A DNA stretch of 38,689 nucleotides from Chloroflexota bacterium. GTDB taxonomy: Bacteria; Chloroflexota; UBA6077; JACCZL01. Position 1 is the first letter of the stretch; every line of letters begins with the position of its first letter. Below the pieces are notes generated by a model. It was not told the origin of the DNA and did no database searches. It saw nothing but the letters and a program-made list of their open reading frames with translations. Positions 7,069 to 14,254 of this stretch are shown in pieces. The position numbers and the translations under genes are program-made. Where the stretch lies: contig JAUJPG010000015.1 of NCBI GenBank assembly GCA_030447245.1, positions 69,725 to 108,413 on the forward strand, read 5' to 3'.

Positions 7069-7686
7069 ATGCGACGACAGCGATGGCTCCTGACCTCCCT
7101 TGCCGCGGCGTTCCTCCTGATTGGAACCGGGTGCGGGATGAGCTCCATGCAGCACGGCAGCCCGACCGCCAAGACCGATCAGAGCTTCGACATCCAGTTC
7201 ATCGACATGATGGTCCCCCACCACCAGGGTGCCATCGAGATGGCCAAAATCGCTCAGCAGCGTGCTGAGCGTCCCGAGCTTGCTCAGATGGCCAACGCGA
7301 TCGTCAGTGCCCAGGAGGCGGAGATCAGCCAGATGAAGGCGTGGCGCCTGGACTGGTTCGGCTCTGACCAGACTCCGCCGCTGGAGCGGATGCCGATGGT
7401 CCCTGGCGTGGGTGGGCATGCTGGCCACGGCACGATGGACATGGCTGCTGACGTCAACGCGCTTCGCAACGCGCCCGAGCCCTTCGACAAGGCGTTTATC
7501 GACGCGATGATCCCACACCACCAGAGTGCCATCGAGGCGGCCCGAGCTGCTGAGACGCGCGCCGAACGGGCGGAAATCAGGGACCTGGCCCGCGCCATTA
7601 TCGACGACCAGCAGCGCGAGATCGAGCAGATGCAGCAGTGGCGCCAGGCCTGGTACGGTGCCGCTCCCGCCCACGCTGGACACTGA
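7069..7686 (+). CDS. Lipoprotein with two DUF305 domains
   Basis: 205 residues from ATG 7069. The signal peptide ends in a lipobox (LLIGTGC, Cys about residue 20), so the protein is probably anchored outside the membrane. Two homologous four-helix DUF305 domains follow, each starting with the conserved metal-type motif: FIDMMVPHHQGAIEMAK and FIDAMIPHHQSAIEAAR, and each ending in an I.QM..W segment. A Met/His/Gly linker (MPMVPGVGGHAGHG) joins them. DUF305 proteins have ferritin-like folds and are common in copper-resistance clusters. It lies 13 nt downstream of the DUF4396 gene. Confidence 0.92.
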   Translation: MRRQRWLLTSLAAAFLLIGTGCGMSSMQHGSPTAKTDQSFDIQFIDMMVPHHQGAIEMAKIAQQRAERPELAQMANAIVSAQEAEISQMKAWRLDWFGSDQTPPLERMPMVPGVGGHAGHGTMDMAADVNALRNAPEPFDKAFIDAMIPHHQSAIEAARAAETRAERAEIRDLARAIIDDQQREIEQMQQWRQAWYGAAPAHAGH

Positions 7687-7774
7687 CCGTCAACTCCGTC
7701 CTCAAGTCAAGGGCGGTCACGCGACCGGGCCCTTCTTCTCGTCTGCCACTCTCGGCCCATGGGTGAGCGCATCA

Positions 7775-7804
7775 TTCGCATCTTCAGGCAAACGCGGCTA
7801 TCAT
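7775..7804 (+). promoter_or_regulatory. Promoter of the ArsR-type gene
   Basis: TTCGCA (7775-7780) and TATCAT (7799-7804) with 18 nt between form a plausible -35/-10 pair. The ATG at 7812 is 7 nt after the -10 box, so the transcript would start at or next to the start codon. Confidence 0.45.
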
Positions 7805-7811
7805 TTGTGCC

Positions 7812-8150
7812 ATGACGCAAACGACTTGCGCCGATCCCCTGATCCGTGCCCGCTTCTTCCACGGTCTGGCCGATCCTTCCCGCCTGGCGATCCTTGATGT
7901 CCTCCTCGATGGTGAGAAGACCGCGGGTCAGGTAGCTTCTGAGGCAGGACTCAGCCCCAGCAATGCCAGCCACCACCTGGCCTGCTTGAAAGACTGTGGC
8001 CTCGTCGAAGCGCGACAGGATTGGCGCCACGTCCACTATCGCCTGGCGTCAGGTGTGGCTCAGCTGCTTGAGGCAAACGAGGCGTTCATCGAGGGGATAG
8101 CCGAGCGGGTGGCGGCCTGCAGGCGACCTGAGATGGCGGGAGGCAGATGA
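7812..8150 (+). CDS. ArsR/SmtB-family metal sensor, CmtR-like
   Basis: 112 residues: winged helix with ADPSRLAILDVLL, KTAGQVASEAGLSPSNASHHLACLKDCGLVEAR and a wing VHYRL. Cysteines are at 6, 58, 62 and 103. In mycobacterial CmtR, Cd(II)/Pb(II) is bound by Cys57, Cys61 and Cys102; the three cysteines here have the same spacing (L-A-C-L-K-D-C and a C-terminal Cys), so cadmium or lead sensing is likely. The stop overlaps the next ATG (ATGA), so sensor and transporter form an operon. The sensor is expected to repress it and release DNA on metal binding. Confidence 0.9.
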   Translation: MTQTTCADPLIRARFFHGLADPSRLAILDVLLDGEKTAGQVASEAGLSPSNASHHLACLKDCGLVEARQDWRHVHYRLASGVAQLLEANEAFIEGIAERVAACRRPEMAGGR

Positions 8151-8851
8151 TGGCTCGCGAGCAAGCGCTCCCCGTAGTGTCGGGAGCGAGCTGCGTCGAC
8201 AGGTGCGCCTGCTGTACCCCAGCGCAAGTCTCCGCCTCCTCAGATCGGCGCCTAAGGCGTTGGGCCTGGTGGCTCACCGCCCTGACCATCGGCTGGAACA
8301 GCCTTGAAGCTGTCATAGCGACCGCCAGCGGCTTGATCGCTTCCTCGATCGCCCTCGTGGGGTTTGGGCTCGACTCGATCGTCGAGGTCTCCAGCGCCTT
8401 GGTGATCGCCTGGCGGCTCTCACGACAAGGGACAGACCACGCGGCCAACGAGCGAGCTGAGCGGCGAGCGGTGCGGCTCATTGCGGTGACTTTCCTGGCG
8501 ATCGCCGCGTATGTGACCTACGACTCGCTGACCAAGCTTCTTGGTATTGGCGAGGAGCCCGAGCACAGCGCGGTTGGCCTGATCCTGGTGGCCCTTTCCC
8601 TGGTGGTCATGCCCGCCCTTGCCTGGGCCAAGCGTCACGTTGCCGCGGGCTTGGGGTCAGTGGCCCTCAAGGCTGATGCCGCTGAGACCCAACTGTGCAC
8701 GTACCTGTCGGCCGTCGTGCTTGTCGGACTTGGGGCCAACAGCTTGTTGGGCTGGTGGTGGATGGATCCCGTTGCAGGTCTGTTTGTTGCTGCCCTTGCC
8801 CTCAAGGAAGGACGAGAGGCATGGACCAGCGGTGACCTGTGCGAGTGTTAG
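8147..8851 (+). CDS. Cation transporter, CDF-like, with N-terminal Cys motif
   Basis: 234 residues. After a cytosolic N-terminus with CVDRCACC there are about five to six hydrophobic segments: WWLTALTIGWNSLEAVIAT, SIALVGFGLDSIVEVSSALVIAW, LIAVTFLAIAAYVTYDSL, AVGLILVALSLVVMPALAWAK and YLSAVVLVGLGANSLLGWWW. The motifs SSIALVGFGLDSIVE, DAAETQLCTY and MDPVAGLFVA match cation-diffusion-facilitator-type permeases; it lacks a long cytosolic C-terminal domain. Co-translated with the CmtR-like sensor (4-nt overlap). Probable role: export of Cd, Pb, Zn or a similar metal, with the N-terminal cysteines as a collecting site. Confidence 0.85.
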   Translation: MMAREQALPVVSGASCVDRCACCTPAQVSASSDRRLRRWAWWLTALTIGWNSLEAVIATASGLIASSIALVGFGLDSIVEVSSALVIAWRLSRQGTDHAANERAERRAVRLIAVTFLAIAAYVTYDSLTKLLGIGEEPEHSAVGLILVALSLVVMPALAWAKRHVAAGLGSVALKADAAETQLCTYLSAVVLVGLGANSLLGWWWMDPVAGLFVAALALKEGREAWTSGDLCEC

Positions 8852-8950
8852 GCAAGGCGGGCGGGCCGCTCCGATGGAGAATGCGTTGAAGGCCGCGAAG
8901 CGATCAGCGCGAACACCCCATGCGGCAGTGATCACCTCGACCGCGCTATC

Positions 8951-10173
8951 TCATCGGGCACCACTGATCCATGGCCAGATCACCAGGCCCGCCAGCCCCG
9001 CCGCCATCACCACGATCGGCTCCTGGAGCTTGAACCGCCAGAGCAGGCCAAGGGTCACCAGGCCAATCAGCGCGGTAGGGATGTCGTAGATCGAACGCAG
9101 CCCGAGCACGATGACCGCACCCGCGATCGCGCCGGTCGCGGCCGCCGTGGCACCCTGAACGAAGGCCCTGAGCTGAGCATTGTCCCGATGGCGCTTGAAC
9201 CAGGGCGCGGGCACGATCGTGAGGACATAGGCCGGCAAGAAGATCCCGATCGCGGCCAGTGTCGCGCCCCAGAACCCGGCCACCAGGTAGCCGATGAAGG
9301 CGACGGTGATCACCACCGGACCCGGGCGTAATCATCGCCACCGCCACCGCGTCCAGGAACTGCTGCTCAGTCAGCCACCCGAACTGCTGGACCACGCCCT
9401 GATAGAGGAACGGCACGATCGCCAGCCCGCTGCCGAAGACGAACGCCCCGGCCTTGGTGAAGAAGAGCAGGATCTGCAGCGGGATGTCGCCGACGTCCGC
9501 GGAGCTCCCCCTGGACCACGCCTCGGTGACCCAGGCCGCGGCACCCAGCAGCACCCCGCCAAGCCCGATAACGAGCGCGCGCGGCCAGCCCGGCCAGGCA
9601 CGGACGAACAGCACCAGCAGCCCCGCCGCGATGAAGAACTCGGCCAGCTCGGCTTGAAACCAGGCGGTGACGATGGCCAGGACGGCGAAGATCCCCCACA
9701 GCTGCGGATCGCGCTTGTTGGTCGAGCGCGCCAGCTTATACGCGGCGATCGCGATAATGGCGATGACCGCGGCGCCGATGCCGTAGAACAGCGCCTGCAT
9801 CCACCACAGGCCACCAAAGGCGACGTACGCCATCGAGAGGGCGACGACCATCACGAACGACGGCAGGACGAACGCCAGCCCGACGCACGTGGCGCCGAGC
9901 ATGCCGGGCATGGAAGTAGCCGATGGCGATGGCGCACTGGGCGGCGAGTGGCCCGGGCATGATCTGGGCGAGCGCCATGGCCAGCTGGTAGGTGTGCTCG
10001 TCGATCCAGCCGCGCCGCTCGACCAGGTCGCGGTGCATGTAGCCCACCAGCGCAGCCGGGCCACCGAAGCCGATCGTCCCCAGCTTGAGGAAGTAGCCCG
10101 TGATCGGCCACAGGCCGGGTGCGGGCGGTGCGTGGGGCTGCTCCGCGGGTTGTGCCGTCTCGCCGATGCTCAT
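8951..10173 (-). pseudogene. chrA: Second chromate transporter ChrA, two frameshifts
   Basis: ATG at 10173 begins MSIGETAQ; its sequence overlaps the ArsC-like gene stop (ATGA). Three frames together give a full CHR protein: YFLKLGTIGFGGPAALVGYMH...IMPGPLAAQCAIAIGYFH; then (shift near 9908) MLGATCVGLAFVLPSF...FFTKAGAFVFGSGLAIVPFL...AVAMITPG; then (shift near 9315, an extra base in a G/C run) VVITVAFIGYLVAGFWGATLAAIG to WISGAR. Both breaks look like one-base indels, so sequencing error is as likely as true decay. Last gene of the chrB operon. The first chrA (3242-4528) is a different subtype. Confidence 0.85.
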
Positions 10174-10597
10174 CGTGCCCCCGTCTGCTTGTCGGCTGCG
10201 TCCAACTCGCCAATGAGCTGCTGCACGCGGGCCTTGATCAGCTCGCGCACCTCGCGCACCACCTCCACGGGCTTCCCCGTCGTATCGGGCATCGGCCACT
10301 GCTCGATCTTGCCCTCGGCTGCTGCGGCGACCTCCGGCGGCAACGGACAGCCAAGGCTCACGACCCGATCGGCCTGCTCGAGCTGTTCGCGCGTCAGCCG
10401 TCCTGGTTTCTGATCGGCAACGTCAATGCCGATCTCCCGAAGCACCGTGATGGTGCGCTCGTTCACCCGCTCATCGGGTTCGGTGCCGCCGAGATCCCCC
10501 GCGCCCGACCGTCGGCCAGCTGATTCAGCAGCGCCGCGGCGATGACGCTTCGCAGCGCATTGTGGGGACACAGAAACAGGACCAGGGGCGTTGTCGC
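10170..10597 (-). pseudogene. ArsC / low-molecular-weight phosphatase-type protein, frameshifted
   Basis: The N-terminal strand and active loop read LVLFLCPHNALRSVIAAALLNQ, with the CX5R signature C-P-H-N-A-L-R of arsenate reductases and small tyrosine phosphatases. After GRARGIS one G appears to be missing (near 10490) and the frame changes to GTEPDERVNERTITVLREIGIDV...QADRVVSLGCPLPPE, which matches the family. A strong GGAGGAAGGAG (10615-10605) precedes position 10597, where the codon is GCG and not GTG, so the start also looks damaged. It overlaps the chrB-type gene upstream and chrA downstream. An arsenate reductase-like enzyme in a chromate operon may detoxify another oxyanion. Confidence 0.7.
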
Positions 10598-11034
10598 GGG
10601 CTGGCTCCTTCCTCCACGCGCTGCCGACAGTAGGCATAGAGCGCGTCATAGACCGGCAGCTCGGCCGCGAGTTGCTTCTGGTCATCCTGGTAGATCAGCC
10701 GGAAGCCTTCGGCGATCGCCTCCAGGCCCCATGACTCCGCGGTGAGGTCCTTGGCGTCCGTATCGGCCCCACGAACGATCAAGGCCACCTGCCGCAGGGG
10801 CGGGTCGGTCAGGTTGTACGAGCGGATGATTGCGTCGAAGCTGCACTCCGTCCCGCGGTGCCCCAGCTCAACCTCCGGCACGTCGAAGGGGACGGCCCCC
10901 TCACGCGTAGCCACCATCATGAGCTGGTCACCGGGCACGTACAGAAACTCTGCCTCCTGGTCCAAGAAGCGCGTGATCAGCCAGGGACAGGCAATGCGAT
11001 CCACCCTGGGGGGTTCGCGCGTGACCCACTTCAT
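10525..11034 (-). CDS. chrB: ChrB C-terminal-domain protein, copy 2
   Basis: 169 residues starting MKWVTREPPRVDRIACPWLITRFLDQEAEFLYVP. This is the C-terminal (chromate-resistance) domain of ChrB as a separate protein; conserved blocks include RIACPWLI, HRGTECSFDAIIR and YDALYAYCR. The last about 25 residues run into the start of the ArsC-like gene and are of low similarity, so the natural end may be near 10610. It shares the general plan of copy 1 (11110-11529) but is divergent in sequence. It is part of the chrB-chrA operon. Free-standing C-terminal domains are known, but two in a row beside a split N-terminal domain is unusual. Confidence 0.82.
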   Translation of the reverse strand: MKWVTREPPRVDRIACPWLITRFLDQEAEFLYVPGDQLMMVATREGAVPFDVPEVELGHRGTECSFDAIIRSYNLTDPPLRQVALIVRGADTDAKDLTAESWGLEAIAEGFRLIYQDDQKQLAAELPVYDALYAYCRQRVEEGASPRQRPWSCFCVPTMRCEASSPRRC

Positions 11035-11109
11035 GCGTTCCCTCCTCAGCGCGACCCCCGGGCTACATGCGCCACCTGGCGCCGCCCCGCGCCGCGTGGT
11101 TCTCCGCCG

Positions 11110-11529
11110 TCAGTGCGGCTCGGCGCCGAGCTCGGCATACAGCGCGTCATAGATCAGCCCACCGCGCTCCAGGGCAACCTGGTCGTCAGGGCTCGTACGT
11201 CGAAGGCCGCGGCAAATCAGATCGAGCCCGGGCGCGGCCGGCTCGACCGTGACCTCCTGGGTCACGTCGGCCTCGTCCACCATCTGGGCAATCCGACGAA
11301 GGACCGGATCGTCCAAGCCGTACTCCCGCACGATCGTATGGAAGCTCGAGTGGCCGCGATGGTGCGAGAGGCGCGTACCGGGAATATCGAACGGCTCGGC
11401 ACCTTCTGGAAGCGAGCCCCGACCGGGCGTTACGAAAAGAAATTCCGCCGCCGGGTCGATGAACCGCCTGATCAGCCAGGCGCAGCCCATGCGATCGACG
11501 CCGACGTCCCGCCACGTCACCCACTTCAT
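11110..11529 (-). CDS. chrB: ChrB C-terminal-domain protein, copy 1
   Basis: 139 residues beginning MKWVTWRDVGVDRMGCAWLIRRFIDPAAEFLFV, with HHRGHSSFHTIVREYGL and GGLIYDALYAELG. It matches the C-terminal ChrB domain. Its ATG overlaps the stop of the ChrB N-terminal gene by one base (TGATG), so together the two genes make a ChrB split into two polypeptides. Role: chromate resistance, probably with the N-terminal part as a sensor-repressor. The two C-terminal copies differ enough to suggest an old duplication or separate acquisition. Confidence 0.85.
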   Translation of the reverse strand: MKWVTWRDVGVDRMGCAWLIRRFIDPAAEFLFVTPGRGSLPEGAEPFDIPGTRLSHHRGHSSFHTIVREYGLDDPVLRRIAQMVDEADVTQEVTVEPAAPGLDLICRGLRRTSPDDQVALERGGLIYDALYAELGAEPH

Positions 11530-11975
11530 CAGTCGGTCCTTCCTCCAGCCGAGAGCAACGCCGCGCGGACGCGCTCACCCAATGGGGAACGGAAGTAATC
11601 GCGGAGTCGGGCCTGCTGGTAGCGCTTGGACAAGGCCGCGAGGTCAGCATCGGCCTGCCCCAGATCGGCAAGGATGTCAGTGTAGGCGCTGTCCACCTCG
11701 GCCAGGAACTGCCGGACCAGCTCCTTGTCACGGTCATCCAGGCACAGCGAAGCTTCCCAGAGCATGGCATCCCCGCCACGCTCGTGGATATCAGCCGCCA
11801 GCCATTGGAGCTCCTCGAGGGTGCGCGGTGACGGCGGCAGGATCCACACCGCGTCATGCAGGAGCAGGGCGCCGAGCCGCTTGAGCTTTCGCCAGACGGT
11901 GACGCGATTCGCCGTCGGCTCAGGCGGCACCTTGTAGAGCAGCAGCAGCCATCGACGAGGGCTTTCTGTAACCAC
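11529..11975 (-). CDS. chrB: ChrB N-terminal domain, chromate-sensitive regulator
   Basis: The GTG at 11975 starts MVTESPRRWLLLLYKVPPEPTANRVTVWRKLKRLGALLLHDAVWILP, the hallmark start of ChrB N-terminal domains. It continues with a helical part (FLAEVDSAYTDILADLGQ) and KRYQQARLRDYF to GGRTD; 148 residues. ChrB represses chrA operons and releases DNA when chromate is present. Here the domain is a separate protein, followed by the C-terminal domain genes. The start codon lies inside a perfect palindrome (11967-11982) and 6 nt after a -10 box, so the message is probably leaderless and self-repressed. It is the first gene of the operon, 65 nt after the end of the MFS gene. Confidence 0.85.
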   Translation of the reverse strand: MVTESPRRWLLLLYKVPPEPTANRVTVWRKLKRLGALLLHDAVWILPPSPRTLEELQWLAADIHERGGDAMLWEASLCLDDRDKELVRQFLAEVDSAYTDILADLGQADADLAALSKRYQQARLRDYFRSPLGERVRAALLSAGGRTD

Positions 11976-11987
11976 AGTTACATCATA
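11967..11987 (-). promoter_or_regulatory. chrB promoter -10 box and palindromic operator
   Basis: TGTAAC-N4-GTTACA (11967-11982) is a perfect 6-bp inverted repeat covering the GTG start of chrB. A TATGAT -10 box (11987-11982) directly abuts it. A repressor bound here would block the transcription start. ChrB is the obvious candidate. Confidence 0.65.
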
Positions 11988-12039
11988 CTGTCGAGCAGTG
12001 GCGAGTGCCAGCCCGAGCGACCGAGCCGAACAGCGGGGG

Positions 12040-13350
12040 TTACGCGCCGCGCGTTCGGCGGCGCTCGTTCTGGCCGGGGTCTGGGGCAGGCAGGACGTCG
12101 CGGGATTCGCCACGGAGATCGCTGGCGGGCGAGGATACCGTCGGAGATGCGGTGGCCGCGATCGGCGGGGTGGTGGGGGTTGGCTGCGTGCGTCGACGCT
12201 GAAGCTGGCGGAAGAGCAGCAGGCAGGGGACGATGCCGAGGTAGAGGGCGGCGCTGAACCAGATTGGGGTCGCCGTGTCGCCGGTGATGTCGAGCAGGTA
12301 GCCGGCAACGGGCGGGAGCAGGGCGAAGCCGAGATAGTTCATGGTGAAGAAGAGGCCGAAGCCGGTGCCGCGGCTTTCGGCGCGCAGCACCTGGCCGGGC
12401 AGGGCCATGCTGCCGACGGTCACGGGCGCGGACACGATCCCGAAGAGGACGATCCAGAGCCAGGCCGGCTCGGAGGCCGGCAGCGCCAGGCAGATGGCCG
12501 CCGTGAGCAGGGCGGACGCCACGAGCCAGACGCCAAGATGCCGAGCGCGGTCGAGGAGATAGCCGACGGCCACGACACCGCCGATCAACACCCACGAGGC
12601 CCAGCTTGCGAGCAGACTGGCCTGCACCTCGGATCGGCCGCGCTCGATCAGCAGGACGGGGGTGAAGCTGGTGAACACCACGAGGGCCGCGTTGACCAGC
12701 GCGAATGCGCCGCCGGCCAGGAGCACCAGCCGCAGCTCCTGAGGGGTGATGGCCAGCAGGCGCGGGCGCTCCGCGTGGACGTCCGACCCGGGTCTGGGGA
12801 GATCCTGGTACAGCAAGGCCACAAGCGTCAGGGGCAGCACGGCGGAGGCGGCGATCGAGGCTACCGCGACGTGCCAGTTCGTCGCGGCGGCGACGATGCC
12901 GAGGGTGGCCATGGCGAGGGCGACGCCGAGCGGGAAGGTCCCGAGCAGCAAGCCAATGGCGGTGGCAAGCTCGCGGCCGGCAAACCAATCGGTGGCGATC
13001 TTGGCCACCTGCATAGTGAGCAGCGTTCCGCCAGCGCCGGCAACCAGGCGGGCGACCACGGCCACACCGAAGCCGGGACTGATCGCGAGCAGGCCGGTCC
13101 CCAGGCTCAGCAAGCCGAGCGCGGCGAGCAGCGAGGCTTTGTCGCCGACGCGACGGCTGATCAGACCGCCCGGCAAGGCCAGGAAGACGCCCGGGAGCAT
13201 GAACAGCCCGATCAACAGCCCGATCTCAGCGTAGGTCAGGCCGAGGTCCGCGATCAGGAAGGGGGACACCGCGGCAACGACTTGCAGGTGCAGACCCATC
13301 GAGAGGCGCGCGAGGCAGAGGATCGCCAGCACCGCCCACCGATTCGTCAC
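12040..13350 (-). CDS. Major facilitator superfamily transporter
   Basis: 436 residues from GTG 13350, which follows AGGAG at about 8 nt. About 12 hydrophobic segments are visible, with the MFS loop motif GGLISRRVGDKASLLAALGLL between segments 2 and 3, ARLVAGAGGTLL in segment 4, and a repeat of the motif (VGYLLDRARHLG) in the second half. The profile resembles CynX/NimT-type permeases. The C-terminus is a polar Thr/Pro/Ser-rich tail. It lies upstream of chrB in the same direction, but chrB has its own promoter. Substrate unknown; an oxyanion or other toxic anion is possible from context. Confidence 0.88.
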   Translation of the reverse strand: MTNRWAVLAILCLARLSMGLHLQVVAAVSPFLIADLGLTYAEIGLLIGLFMLPGVFLALPGGLISRRVGDKASLLAALGLLSLGTGLLAISPGFGVAVVARLVAGAGGTLLTMQVAKIATDWFAGRELATAIGLLLGTFPLGVALAMATLGIVAAATNWHVAVASIAASAVLPLTLVALLYQDLPRPGSDVHAERPRLLAITPQELRLVLLAGGAFALVNAALVVFTSFTPVLLIERGRSEVQASLLASWASWVLIGGVVAVGYLLDRARHLGVWLVASALLTAAICLALPASEPAWLWIVLFGIVSAPVTVGSMALPGQVLRAESRGTGFGLFFTMNYLGFALLPPVAGYLLDITGDTATPIWFSAALYLGIVPCLLLFRQLQRRRTQPTPTTPPIAATASPTVSSPASDLRGESRDVLPAPDPGQNERRRTRGA

Positions 13351-13508
13351 TGGTCTGCTCCTGTTCCCCTTGGGCCCCGGGTGCCCAGGGGTCCGGGGTG
13401 TTCCCGCGCTCGGCCGGGCAGTATCGTGCGCCGCTGAAGACACGTCAACGCCCGGGCGGAGCAGCGAGGGGTGACGTCCCGGGTGTGCGGAGCGGGTACA
13501 ACAAGAGC

Positions 13509-14254
13509 ATGACAGAGTCGGCACGGGGCGCGCGGCTGGACGACGAGGTGCTGGCACGACGAGCCGTTCTTCCGCTCAAGGTGGCGCCGGGTCACGCTGG
13601 CGGGATCGCTGGCGCGGCTGGCGCCGCTCGACCTGGAGCGCGACGTCGAGGCGCTCTTCGCCGTCTCCAGCGGGCAGCCCGCCGAGCTGGGGGACCGCCC
13701 GGGTTGGGGCGTACGACCCCGGAGGCGGTCATCTGGCGGTACATGTCGGGTGGTCCGTTCGGCCGGGCCGAGGAGCTCGTGGCCTGGCTGCGCGCCCAGG
13801 TGGAGGCACCGAACGGCTTGTGCCTGTGCGTCTTCGACGCGCCGACCGGCCGTCCGATCGGCGTGGCCACCTTCATGAGCAACGTCCCCGAGCATCTGAA
13901 GGTAGAACTGGGCAACATCTGGTACAGCCCGCTGGCGCAGCGCACCGGGCGTGAATACCGAGGCGACCTACCTGATGCTGCGACACGCCTTTGGACTGGG
14001 CTATCGACGGGTGGAGTGGAAGTGCGACGCGCTGAATGTCCGCTCACGCGACACGGTCGCGCGGATGGGCTTCAGGTTCGAGGGGATCCAGGAGTGCCAC
14101 TACATCGTCAAGGACCGGAATCGTGACACGGCCTGGTTCCGGATGCTCGAGAGCGAATGGCCAGCGGTGAAGATCCTCCTGGAGCGGCTGCTGAGCCAGG
14201 GTAGCAGGGATAGCAGACTGGAGCTGGGCGCCGACGTGCGCGCCCGACGACGTC
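13509..14254 (+). pseudogene. GNAT (RimJ/RimL-type) acetyltransferase, frameshifted
   Basis: Pieces in three frames assemble into one GNAT protein: RWRRVTLAGSLARLAPLDLERDVEALFAV (13585-13670), then TPEAVIWRYMSGGPFG...GLCLCVFDAPTGRPIGVATFMSNVPEHLKVELGNIWYSPLAQRTG, then (shift near 13955) VNTEATYLMLRHAFGLGYRRVEWKCDALNVRSRDTVARMGFRFEG. The last part holds the acetyl-CoA binding region (LNVRSRDTVARMGF). At least three indels are needed, so it is a decayed gene or a poorly read stretch. The C-terminal end is uncertain. Convergent with hyuB. Confidence 0.75.
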
